From Candidatus Manganitrophus noduliformans (GTDB taxonomy: Bacteria; Nitrospirota; Nitrospiria; SBBL01; Manganitrophaceae): a stretch of 64,000 nucleotides of DNA. Position 1 is the stretch's first letter, and every line of letters begins with the position of its first letter. Positions 1 to 7,362 of this stretch are shown here, piece by piece. The position numbers were made by a program, and so were the translations under genes. Location: NCBI RefSeq assembly GCF_012184425.1, contig NZ_VTOW01000004.1:124001-188000 (forward strand). Direction: 5' to 3'. Under the pieces are notes generated by a model. It was not told where the DNA came from. It made no database searches and saw only the letters and a program-made list of their open reading frames with translations.

Positions 1-1
1 C

Positions 2-2125
2 TCCGCCGATCTGCTGGTCGAAGAGAAGCGGCCGGTGCCGCTTCGGAAGGGGATCTTCTGCAGGGGGAGCTTCTTCTATCAGGAGCACAACAGCCGGGAA
101 GAGGGGGAGGAGCGGTGGATCGAACTCTCCGGCCAGAGCGAGAATGATCTCTTCGTCCCCCTGGCCGCCTATCTGGGAGGAGAGAGAGGGGAATCGACCC
201 TTCTTTTCTTCAGAGACAAGCCCTCGGTCGAGAAGATGGCGGCAAGCCTTGCGGAGCGGATCGCCCTTCCGCCGGCGGAAAATGCAGTCGAAGAGCTTCT
301 CACCCTGGAGGAGACCGCGTCAAGAGAGTTTCTGGTCCGGCTACTTAAAAAAGGGATCGCCATCCACCACGCCGATCTCCCCTGGGAGCAGCGCGATCTG
401 GTGGAGCGATATTTCCGGACGGGCAACATCCGGGTCCTCTGCTCGACGTCCACCCTGTCGATGGGGATCAACTGCCCGGCGAAGAACGTCATCATCGAAT
501 CGAAACAGTGGCACTACTACCGGCAGTACGGACGGATGGGGATCCGCGATCTCCCCCGCGCTCTCTATGAGAACATGGCCGGACGGGGCGGGCGCTTCGG
601 ATATGTGGAAGACTTCGGAAGAGCGATTCTGGTAACGGCCTCTCCCTTTCAGGTCAAGGTCTGGATGGACAAGTATGTGAAGAGCCCCCTGGAGAAGGTC
701 GCCTCCGCTTTGGTTCCCGACGATCTCCCGGAGGTTCTCCTCAACATCATCGCCTCAAATGAAGGGACCTCGATGGAGGAGATCCTCACCTTTCTGGGCG
801 CCACCTTCGGCGGGGCGCCCCGTCGCATCCAGCGGTTTCATGGGGAGCCCGATCGCCTGGACACTGGAAAGCAGGAAGAGGCCGCCAGGGAGATATTGAG
901 GCGGGCCCTTGAAAAAGGGGTGGTCACGCAGGACGAGAAAGGCAAATACAGGGCGACGGAACTGGGGAAGATCACGGCGCTCAAGGGGGTTCATCTCTAT
1001 ACCGCCCTCTCTCTCGTCTCCTGGATGAAAGCAACCGATCCAAAAAGTCTCTCCGATCTGGAGATCCTCTATGCCCTCTCTCTGACGGAGGATGCAAAAG
1101 GAATCTACATCCCCCTCACCCGGCAGGAGCGGCGGCGAAAAAGTTTTCGGGAACTGATCAAAAGGGAGATCTTCGCCCAGCAGGAGGAGGGGAAGGCGAT
1201 CTTCAAGCCGCTCTCCGAGCCGATGAAGATGCTCGCTTATGAGGAGGACACGGCGATCAAGAAGACCCTCATCCTTTCGGAGTGGGTGACCGCCAAGGCG
1301 ACCTCCGAGATTGAGCAGGCGCATCAGATCCACTCCGGGGCGATCCGGCGGATCGGGGAGGAGTTCTCCTGGCTGGCGGAGGCGGCCAGCGCCATTGCGA
1401 GTGCGACCGGCTGGCCAAAAGGGGCGATCCGAAAGATGTCGGAGCTTTCCGAGCGGTTGATCTATGGTGTGACCGAGAAAGGGCTGGCGTTATCGAGGAT
1501 TCGGCTTCGGGGACTCGGACGGACCTACATTGCGCGTCTGATCCGGGAGGGGTACGACACCCCGGAGGCGATCTCCGAGCTTCCGGTCGAGGTCCTGCAG
1601 AAGCTTCTCCCGGAGCGGCTGGCACGGCAGCTTTATCTCCACTTCCATCCGGAAGAAACAGTGAGGATGAGAGAAGAAAACAAGGCTCGTCCACCGGCTC
1701 AGGTCAAGGAGGACCCCGCCTCCTACACACGGATTGCTTCTCCGGACTCGCCGATCCTGTCGATCGAACCCGGTCAGCAGGCCCTCTCCTACCGGGGCAT
1801 CCATGCCGATCTTTCTCTTTTTCCCTTTCGGTTTCTTCTGGCCCTGGCCCGGAGCCCCGGCAAGGTGGTGGCGAAGAGAGACCTCTACGAGGCGGTCTAC
1901 GGAAGCGCCGATGGGGAGGGGGAGGATGACCGTCCGTACGAGCGCCAGCTTTCGGATCACAAGCGGAAGATCCTGACGCAGATCCGGAAAGCGGTGAAAC
2001 GGCGGAAGGCGAAGGGGATCACGGCGGGGGAGATCAAAAGCCTGATCGTTGTCCGGCGGGGAGTGGGGTATATGTTGAATCTGGAAGAAGAAAAGGTCTT
2101 CGTATCGTCGTTCTCACCAGGATGA
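2..2125 (+). CDS. Ski2-like DEAD/DEAH helicase, 5'-truncated, with C-terminal winged-helix domain
   Basis: The reading frame is open from the left edge, so the N-terminal RecA domain with the Walker motifs lies outside the window. The visible part begins in a region typical of Ski2/Hel308 helicases (SADLLVEEKRPVPLRKG) and continues through the second RecA domain. There a CSTSTLSMGINCPA motif and the AGRGGRFGY motif (motif VI, Q/RxGR type) are clear. A helical region follows. The last ~130 residues look like an OmpR/PhoB-type DNA-binding winged helix (FPFRFLLALARSPGKVVAKRDLYEAVYG ending in RRGVGYML). That domain is an unusual fusion partner for a helicase. The likely role is nucleic-acid unwinding in repair, element maintenance or defence; the exact role is unknown. 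The gene overlaps the convergent small gene by 12 bp. Confidence 0.85.
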   Translation, partial: SADLLVEEKRPVPLRKGIFCRGSFFYQEHNSREEGEERWIELSGQSENDLFVPLAAYLGGERGESTLLFFRDKPSVEKMAASLAERIALPPAENAVEELLTLEETASREFLVRLLKKGIAIHHADLPWEQRDLVERYFRTGNIRVLCSTSTLSMGINCPAKNVIIESKQWHYYRQYGRMGIRDLPRALYENMAGRGGRFGYVEDFGRAILVTASPFQVKVWMDKYVKSPLEKVASALVPDDLPEVLLNIIASNEGTSMEEILTFLGATFGGAPRRIQRFHGEPDRLDTGKQEEAAREILRRALEKGVVTQDEKGKYRATELGKITALKGVHLYTALSLVSWMKATDPKSLSDLEILYALSLTEDAKGIYIPLTRQERRRKSFRELIKREIFAQQEEGKAIFKPLSEPMKMLAYEEDTAIKKTLILSEWVTAKATSEIEQAHQIHSGAIRRIGEEFSWLAEAASAIASATGWPKGAIRKMSELSERLIYGVTEKGLALSRIRLRGLGRTYIARLIREGYDTPEAISELPVEVLQKLLPERLARQLYLHFHPEETVRMREENKARPPAQVKEDPASYTRIASPDSPILSIEPGQQALSYRGIHADLSLFPFRFLLALARSPGKVVAKRDLYEAVYGSADGEGEDDRPYERQLSDHKRKILTQIRKAVKRRKAKGITAGEIKSLIVVRRGVGYMLNLEEEKVFVSSFSPG

Positions 2126-2395
2126 GATTGCCTTGATCTTTTCGATCTTCTCCGCTGCAAGACCCTTCAGATCCTCTTCGGTGATCCACCCTTCTCTGAG
2201 GAGCCCTGCAAAGACCGTCACGAGCACCGAATACCTGTAATCGTACATTTGATCGATCTCTACCCGTTTGTTCGTGAGATCGTCGTGAATTCTCCATAGA
2301 TCCTCCGGCCCGGAGATCTTTGCCGCCAGGGCCTTCAACTCGTTCGCGATCGCGCTGCACTCCCTTCGGTATGCATCTGTCCAGTTTTTTTTCAA
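2114..2395 (-). CDS. hypothetical small protein, promoter separated by IS insertion
   Basis: A 93-residue, mostly helical, soluble protein with a TTG start (MKKNWTD...). I do not recognise the family. The composition is protein-like (WRIHDDLTNKRVEIDQMY; LLREGWITEEDLKGL), and it converges on the helicase gene. An IS3-family element ends about 20 bp upstream. A good sigma-70 promoter lies on the far side of that element, so the gene has probably lost its native promoter. Confidence that it was a real gene is moderate. Confidence 0.55.
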   Translation of the reverse strand: MKKNWTDAYRRECSAIANELKALAAKISGPEDLWRIHDDLTNKRVEIDQMYDYRYSVLVTVFAGLLREGWITEEDLKGLAAEKIEKIKAISSW

Positions 2396-2414
2396 TGAGA
2401 CAAAAACAAAGAAT

Positions 2415-3374
2415 TTAGTGAGTCACTTTTTCAACGGTTCTCCAGTATTCTTTCCTTCTTTTTCTTGCCTCTTTTTTCATCTCCTTCAACTCGTCTAACA
2501 GAGCGGTCTTGTTATTGACCTGATGGACGTGATCAGGGGTGAAGTTCATCAGCGATTGGTGGGGACGATCGGTGTTGTAGTATCCAACATACCGACCGAT
2601 CTCCTCCCGCGCCGATTGCTCGTCCGGATAGCTCCCCACCAGGTAGATCTCCTCTTGCTTGATGGTTCCGTAGAATCGCTCGGTGATGGCGTTATCCGTA
2701 GGGCGTCGGACGCGTGCAAAGGAGAGCTCCGCCCCGATGATTTCAAAAAACTCCTTCGTCACCCATGAGGTGTTCGGCGAGCCCTGGTCCACCCGAAGCT
2801 CGGGCTTTCTCTCGGATGCAAGCAGAATCCCCTGTGCCAGCAATCCCTTTCGGTAGATTTGCTTCACATGCGAGGCGTTGACCGTCGGAACAATTTCAAA
2901 TGCAATGATCAGACGAGAGAAAAAGTCGATGAGCGTCAACAGATACCACCGCAGATCGCCGATCTTCAGCTTAGTCCAGTCGCACCCCCACATCAGATTC
3001 TTCTGCCACACCTCATACCGGGGCGTCTCCCAAGGGGCCGGCCTTCTCTCATACGGCTCAACCAGGCCTCTGCCCTTTAAATATTGGTAGATCGCCGAGA
3101 AGGAGAGATAGGTCCCTCCTTTCTGCAGGACCCCCTGAATCTGCCGATGCCTCAAGTGCGGATGCGCTGCTTTAACGGCCTCAATTCTCTCTTTCTCTTC
3201 AGGGGTCAGTGGATCGGCCCTATTCGCCCGGTCCGGCTGAGTCCCATTGGACTTCTTCCACCGGTAATACGTCGAGCGGGGAACACTCAGGGTCACCAGT
3301 GTCTCGCGCACCGGCCGCCCCCGCTCTTTCTGCTCCGCAACCAACTGCAGGACCGCTTCTTTCTGCGCGCTCAT
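2415..3374 (-). CDS. IS3-family transposase OrfB (DDE integrase core)
   Basis: A 319-residue protein starting at MSAQKEAV. It has an N-terminal HTH_21-like region (HPHLRHRQIQGVL) and an rve integrase core. The catalytic triad is visible: the first Asp in WGCDWTKLKIG, the second in LRVDQGSPNTS, and the Glu in NAITERFYGTIKQEE. The C-terminus has the usual YNTDRPHQSL motif. The same frame is open upstream to 3560, overlapping orfA, so a fused OrfAB by programmed frameshifting is possible, as is usual in IS3. Nothing is broken; the copy could be active. Confidence 0.93.
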   Translation of the reverse strand: MSAQKEAVLQLVAEQKERGRPVRETLVTLSVPRSTYYRWKKSNGTQPDRANRADPLTPEEKERIEAVKAAHPHLRHRQIQGVLQKGGTYLSFSAIYQYLKGRGLVEPYERRPAPWETPRYEVWQKNLMWGCDWTKLKIGDLRWYLLTLIDFFSRLIIAFEIVPTVNASHVKQIYRKGLLAQGILLASERKPELRVDQGSPNTSWVTKEFFEIIGAELSFARVRRPTDNAITERFYGTIKQEEIYLVGSYPDEQSAREEIGRYVGYYNTDRPHQSLMNFTPDHVHQVNNKTALLDELKEMKKEARKRRKEYWRTVEKVTH

Positions 3375-3721
3375 CAATCGGCCTCCTTCTCTTAATCCAA
3401 GTTCATCTCTTTTTTTAGCTCGTTGATGATCAAGGATTGATTGAGCACGACCTCTTTGAGCTTGCGATTCTCCGCTTCCAGCCGCTTTACATCCGCGGGC
3501 TTGATCGGCCTGCTGTTGCGAAGGGAGGCTCTCACCCCCACCTGTAGCTGTCGCTTCCATTTCCGATACACTGAATATTCAAGCTGATATCTCGCTAAAC
3601 CCTCCTTGACGGTTGCAAATGTCTCGATGTCTTTTAGAATCTCAAACTTCTGCTCCAACGTAAAAACCCGCCGCGCCTTCTTCTCTTCCATGTCGCTCTC
3701 CTCCTTAAGAGAACGACTCAC
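2418..3721 (-). mobile_element. IS3-family insertion sequence, apparently complete
   Basis: The element contains orfA and orfB of an IS3-type transposase on the minus strand. Its ends are imperfect inverted repeats beginning GTGAGTC at 2418 and ending GACTCAC at 3721. TTTA directly flanks both ends (2414-2417 and 3722-3725), which fits a 4-bp target duplication. The orfB stop codon TAA is supplied by this flanking TAAA (minus strand), so the coding frame runs to the very tip of the element. The precise ends are inferred from the repeats and the duplication. Confidence 0.85.
3392..3691 (-). CDS. IS3-family transposase OrfA (HTH)
   Basis: A 99-residue protein starting at MEEKKARRVF, chosen because GGAGGAGA lies 5-6 nt upstream. 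It has an HTH_Tnp_1-type helix-turn-helix (FTLEQKFEILKDIETFATVKEGLARYQL), then a C-terminal leucine-rich coiled coil (VKRLEAENRKLKEVVLNQSLIINELKKE) used for multimerisation. The frame also extends upstream past the IS end to 3733, but that part belongs to flanking DNA. Its transcription may come from the flanking promoter at 3722-3750. Confidence 0.9.
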   Translation of the reverse strand: MEEKKARRVFTLEQKFEILKDIETFATVKEGLARYQLEYSVYRKWKRQLQVGVRASLRNSRPIKPADVKRLEAENRKLKEVVLNQSLIINELKKEMNLD

Positions 3722-3750
3722 TTTATATCTCAATTTTGTCTATATATCAA
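3722..3750 (-). promoter_or_regulatory. sigma-70 promoter cut at its -10 by the IS3 insertion
   Basis: Read on the minus strand: TTGATA, exactly 17 nt, TATAAA. The TAAA of the -10 box is the IS target site and is duplicated, so the box survives at the IS edge and now points into orfA. Before insertion it would have read into the small gene at 2114-2395. This is sequence evidence only. Confidence 0.6.
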
Positions 3751-3876
3751 AAAAACAGGACAATCGTCGAACGCCTTTCGAGCGGTTTTCTTTTCTGCAT
3801 CAGTCCACTTCTCGTCCCGGGGTTCCTCGAGACGAATTTTTGCGTCCGGCTCCTCTGTTGGGCGGCATGACCCCCG

Positions 3877-4203
3877 TTATTTCTTATGCAGCCGGATGCC
3901 GCTTGGATCCGGAGTTTGACGCTTCGCCGACTCACCTGCTCGGCGCAGAAATCGGGGATCGACATTCCAGCGTTCTCCCGCGTCGGTGATGACCGTGACC
4001 GTCTTTTTGTTGTATCGGGTCAGCATGCCGACCACGAGCGGACGGCCTTCCGGCTGGAACTCAACGCGATCGCCGATGCGGAAGTCGAGCATCTCCGCAT
4101 GCGCACGCATCTGATGCAAAAACCTGAGCCGTTCGACGATTCGATGATTGAGGTCGATCAGTTCCGCTTCCGTAAGCTTATCAATATCGATCTTCATGGA
4201 CAC
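3877..4203 (-). CDS. conserved hypothetical protein with KOW/SH3-like motif
   Basis: 108 residues. The start is taken as GTG (AAGGAG six bases upstream), with an ATG two codons later as the alternative. The first 45 residues are helical (DKLTEAELIDLNHRIVERL). They are followed by a small beta module (FRIGDRVEFQPEGRPLVVGMLTRYNKKTVTVITDAGERWNV) of the type seen in nucleic-acid or ribosome-associated proteins. I recognise it as a recurring bacterial hypothetical protein but know of no established function. It is the first gene outside the cassette-like block and shares its orientation. Confidence 0.75.
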   Translation of the reverse strand: MSMKIDIDKLTEAELIDLNHRIVERLRFLHQMRAHAEMLDFRIGDRVEFQPEGRPLVVGMLTRYNKKTVTVITDAGERWNVDPRFLRRAGESAKRQTPDPSGIRLHKK

Positions 4204-4629
4204 TTCAAGCTCCTTCTAACCGGCGATTCCGGCACCAAAAATATGCTCCCGATGACGCCCGACAACCAGGCATCAGGCGTGGCCGGTTTTTCCGCTGTCG
4301 GCTGTATACCTTTGTTCTGTCCCTCTGCAGATCCTGAAGCGAACTTGAACGCTTCTTGTGTTCAGCCCGTCGCGTTGAATAGGACGGCGAGGGCACGGCA
4401 TCGTTTCCAGGTCGCAAAGAGCAACTTCGTCTTCGCATTCCCCTGATGAACGATCAAGGGGGGACTGAACCTCAATAAGTGTTTGGTGCAGGACATCTCC
4501 TGCACTCGATGGCGAAACCCAAGTCAGAACAAACGTTCTGTGTAAGGCAACTTCGCATTTAAAAAAAGACGAAAGAACTTTCGTCTCGGGCATCTTTTTT
4601 CCCTTGACTCTCGGAGGCCTTATAAGTGG
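4204..4629. other. non-coding interval
   Basis: I see no convincing gene here. Next to the upstream gene it holds a cassette-type core (GCCTAAC on the minus strand, 4622-4635 region) and a terminator-like hairpin. The right half of an attC is not recognisable, so the last cassette appears truncated or interrupted. Confidence 0.5.
4561..4585 (-). terminator. intrinsic terminator
   Basis: On the minus strand a perfect 8-bp stem, GACGAAAG / CTTTCGTC with a two-base TT loop, is followed by seven T residues. It lies about 45 bp downstream of the 4630-5535 gene and would end transcription of the cassette genes. Confidence 0.75.
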
Positions 4630-5535
4630 TTAGGCCATCTGAGCCTGCTTTTCATTCTTTTCGGCCTTCTTTGCCTTTGCTCGCTCGATCCAATCAATGT
4701 TCAGCTTTTCGAGTGCTTTAAACTCAAGCTTCTTCTCCGAAAGTGAGGAAACGATCTTCGTCATGTCGTCGATGACCTTATCCTTTCCAAGTGCAAGAAG
4801 CGTGTTCACGTGTGCACACGTGTCGCGCAAAAAGGAAATACCCGCTGCGAGATTCGGACCTACCCATTTGGGAGGCGGGACGACCAGGATATCGATCTTG
4901 TTCTCGGCCTTTGGGCGCGAATAGTTCAGGAGATCTGCTCCATGAGTGACAGCCGAAGTTAGGGGATAAAAAAGACGATATGTCTCCTCGGCCTGCAGGA
5001 TCACTGACAATTCGGCCATACTGACGAGAGTTGGCCCCTTCTCCAAGAATCTGGACCAGAGTTCACCGTATCTTGCCTTATCTTTCCCTAGTGCATCTGC
5101 GGAGAACAGCTTTTCCTTAAGGTCCTTCCAAACATCAGCGAAGGGGGCCAAATTCCGCACAGCCTTTTCGTCGCTTGCGAGATCCCAAAGCACCCAGTCG
5201 CGCGCAAATACCTCCGGGTCCTTTGAGTGCTCTAGTGCTTGAAGATGAAGTGCATGGGTGTACATGCTTCGCAAGATAAGGAATGACTCAAGGTCTAAAC
5301 CAGCGAGAGACAGCTTAAGGTTGGCAACGTACAAACGCAGTTGTTTTGTGTAATTGCCCGCGAGGCAAACGTTGTGGATCGTCGATTTGCCTTTACCGAC
5401 GACTTCACCTTCGATAATGAGCTCGTTCGCCAATCCCCAGGTCGCCTTTGCCGCGGATATAAGGCTTCGATGGGTGTCGAAAATGCCTCGCTCGAGTTCA
5501 TCTGCTTTTGGTAGAGCAACTCTTGTTTCTGCCAT
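4630..5535 (-). CDS. hypothetical cassette protein, DUF5677-like
   Basis: 301 residues, all helical, soluble. The C-terminal ~45 residues are Lys/Ala-rich (WIERAKAKKAEKNEKQAQMA). The motif YPLTSAVTHGADLL resembles the conserved His-Gly region of DUF5677 proteins, a family of unknown function found in defence and cassette contexts. The assignment is tentative. The stop codon TAA is inside the sequence GCCTAAC, and an attC-like site lies 26 bp upstream of the ATG. That arrangement is the classic layout of an integron cassette. Confidence 0.75.
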   Translation of the reverse strand: MAETRVALPKADELERGIFDTHRSLISAAKATWGLANELIIEGEVVGKGKSTIHNVCLAGNYTKQLRLYVANLKLSLAGLDLESFLILRSMYTHALHLQALEHSKDPEVFARDWVLWDLASDEKAVRNLAPFADVWKDLKEKLFSADALGKDKARYGELWSRFLEKGPTLVSMAELSVILQAEETYRLFYPLTSAVTHGADLLNYSRPKAENKIDILVVPPPKWVGPNLAAGISFLRDTCAHVNTLLALGKDKVIDDMTKIVSSLSEKKLEFKALEKLNIDWIERAKAKKAEKNEKQAQMA

Positions 5536-5560
5536 AGTGCGCCTGTCCTATCCGCAATTG

Positions 5561-5620
5561 GCCTAACGCGCGCGTCACGCGCCGCTTTCTGGCGCGTCGC
5601 TGTGGACGCGCTGGTTAAAA
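5561..5620 (-). other. attC-like integron cassette recombination site
   Basis: On the minus strand a 60-bp imperfect palindrome starts with a TTTTAAC-type core and ends with GTTAGGC. Its GC-rich arms are GCGCGTC...GACGCGC-like. It sits between the stop of the PLD nuclease gene and the ATG of the 4630-5535 gene. The geometry (R'' core, folded arms, R' core, then a gene start ~30 bp on) matches attC sites. Confidence 0.75.
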
Positions 5621-5642
5621 TTCTTCTTCCACATTACTACTG

Positions 5643-6686
5643 TCACTTTCTTCGACGTTTTTTTCTTGTGGGTAACATGCTCATCAGACGCTCGACGCCA
5701 GAAGGTCGGAGCTTTCGTGTTCGACGCACGTTTTTCTTCTTTATGTTAAAGCCAGACAATTCATTCCAAAACTTGTTTGTCATATTTCTTTTACGACGGC
5801 CTACACGAGTAAAAGCGACGAAATGTCTACCATCAGGCGTTGGAATCGATGATCGCGTCATATCTTTCACTTCAACAAGGTGAAACGTGTTTGCAGGAAA
5901 ATCAAACATGAAAATGCGGTCACCGTTTCGGTACTGATGCTGTCCGCTAGTGCCAAACCAGGAATAATATTTATCATCCCAGTTTGTAGATTCACTTATA
6001 ATTTTTTCTGTGCGATCTTTGACATAACCTGTAATGCCATCACGCCAAAATGTTATGGGCTCATCTTTTAGGATTGCCTTTTCGTGTTTTGGGTCAACAC
6101 CGAGAATCTTTTTCAGTTGGTTGGCCGTATAATTATCTTTATTCCCGGAAGCTGAGCGCGATTTATCATATCTTTCAATTTGGTCAGGTGTCAAAGGAAC
6201 TGCACGTCGCTTGTGCCAATCTTTTTCAAATACTTCTTTCAAGCGGCTGTAAGCGCGATGACTTTTTGAAAGAGAGGTCATTAAGCAAAGTTCGCCACCG
6301 CTTCTTAAACCTTCTCTGGTCAGATTAGATGAACCAATGATAGCGTTTGCATGAGTCCTATTTTCGACCAGGTATATTTTCCGATGAAACTGCGGTTCTC
6401 TGGAAAGCCGTACAGATAAATTTGAGCGCGTTTCCCTCTGAACACGAAGTAAAGTTTTCAACGCTTTCGGCTCTGTCACACGCTGATATAATCCTGTAAG
6501 TAATCGAACTTTGCCTCGTGACGCAGCTTGACGTAACGATTGGATAATTTCATCTAACCCAGATTCTGTAATAAACGCGACCGCTATAGAAACGTCGGAT
6601 GCATTGGCAAGTTTTGCTCGTAACGCATCTCTAAGATTATTTGGGCCGCTGTTTTCGATAATTTCGAGATTTGCTCCATTTGCCAT
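5643..6686 (-). CDS. phospholipase D-superfamily nuclease (NgoFVII-like)
   Basis: 347 residues. The start at MANGANLE is chosen because GGAGGTG lies six bases upstream; the frame's earlier GTG is inside that Shine-Dalgarno. The PLD nuclease motif is visible as HRKIYLVE followed by NAIIGSSNLTREGL (HxK...N/S..GSxN). The C-terminal part contains WFGTSGQHQYRNGDRI and a basic, Lys/Arg-rich end. Similar proteins are annotated as PLD-domain or restriction-endonuclease-like. The role is probably DNA cleavage, for defence or repair, and no methylase partner is adjacent. It is followed by an attC-like site. Confidence 0.85.
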   Translation of the reverse strand: MANGANLEIIENSGPNNLRDALRAKLANASDVSIAVAFITESGLDEIIQSLRQAASRGKVRLLTGLYQRVTEPKALKTLLRVQRETRSNLSVRLSREPQFHRKIYLVENRTHANAIIGSSNLTREGLRSGGELCLMTSLSKSHRAYSRLKEVFEKDWHKRRAVPLTPDQIERYDKSRSASGNKDNYTANQLKKILGVDPKHEKAILKDEPITFWRDGITGYVKDRTEKIISESTNWDDKYYSWFGTSGQHQYRNGDRIFMFDFPANTFHLVEVKDMTRSSIPTPDGRHFVAFTRVGRRKRNMTNKFWNELSGFNIKKKNVRRTRKLRPSGVERLMSMLPTRKKRRRK

Positions 6687-6712
6687 GATGATCACCTCCG
6701 AAATTAACGAGC

Positions 6713-7318
6713 CTGTAGAAAAAGTCTTTTTAAGTTTTTGTTTCTCTGTCTCCGGTTCTTTTCATTGGAGGAACCGGAATTCTTACTTGTAAAAGAGGTT
6801 ACTTCTATCTGCTGAGGTTCGTTGCGTGTCTTCGCAGGTCTTTGATGCAGGCTCTATTTATGGAGACTGCAGCCCATACCGATGAACTTTGATCAGGTTG
6901 TGTACGATGCAATAGAGTAACCATTGCGTGTTGACCTTCCTCTTCCCTCTGAGTGTAAACCGGTCCAACCCCAATGTGGAGCGGATATGGGCAAAGACCG
7001 GCTCGACGACTCCGATCCTCCTGTTATAAATGAGCCGCCCCTTTACCGTATCGATCTTCCTCTTCATTCTCTGCGTGAAGGTCTCTGGGGCTTGATTCGA
7101 CCTTCCAGCAAAAAAGTGCACCTGCCGCGCCTCGCTGCGATCCGGGTGTCTTAAGCATTTCTCTCGCAGTTCGCATCCCCGACAGTCGGTCTTTCTTCCC
7201 CGGAATTTGATGGCCCGATACCCTCTGATGAGAACGTTCCCGCCGTTGCGGTACAGCCGCTTGCCCGCCGGACAGATGAAAAGATCAGGCGGAAAAGGGA
7301 CAGGCTGGTTTTCTGTCG
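6713..7318 (-). mobile_element. IS1182-type insertion sequence remnant
   Basis: The fragment keeps one terminal repeat (plus strand TGTAGAAAAAGTCTTTTT near 6714) and the 3' half of the transposase gene. The 5' half is missing. The break lies close to the group II intron end (7363). It inserted just upstream of the PLD nuclease gene and probably displaced the start of that cassette. Confidence 0.7.
6858..7318 (-). pseudogene. IS1182-family transposase, C-terminal fragment
   Basis: Open frame of about 150 codons without a credible start. It reads FPPDLFICPAGKRLY, then a Cys-rich insert (KTDCRGCELREKC) typical of IS1182/IS5-like transposases. The DDE C-terminal region follows (YNRRIGVVEPVFAHIRSTLGLDRFTLRGK), ending in LLYCIVHNLIKVHRYG. 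The Glu of the triad (VEPVF) is present, but the N-terminal Asp residues are lost, so it is inactive. Confidence 0.85.
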
Positions 7319-7362
7319 ATCATCCTTAAGTTTCTCTGGCCAGTGCTTTTAGAAAACCAGCC

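Noticed and set aside
4273-4593. 106-codon minus frame downstream of the cassette gene
   Set aside because: It contains the intrinsic terminator hairpin and poly-T as its first codons and has no recognisable domain.
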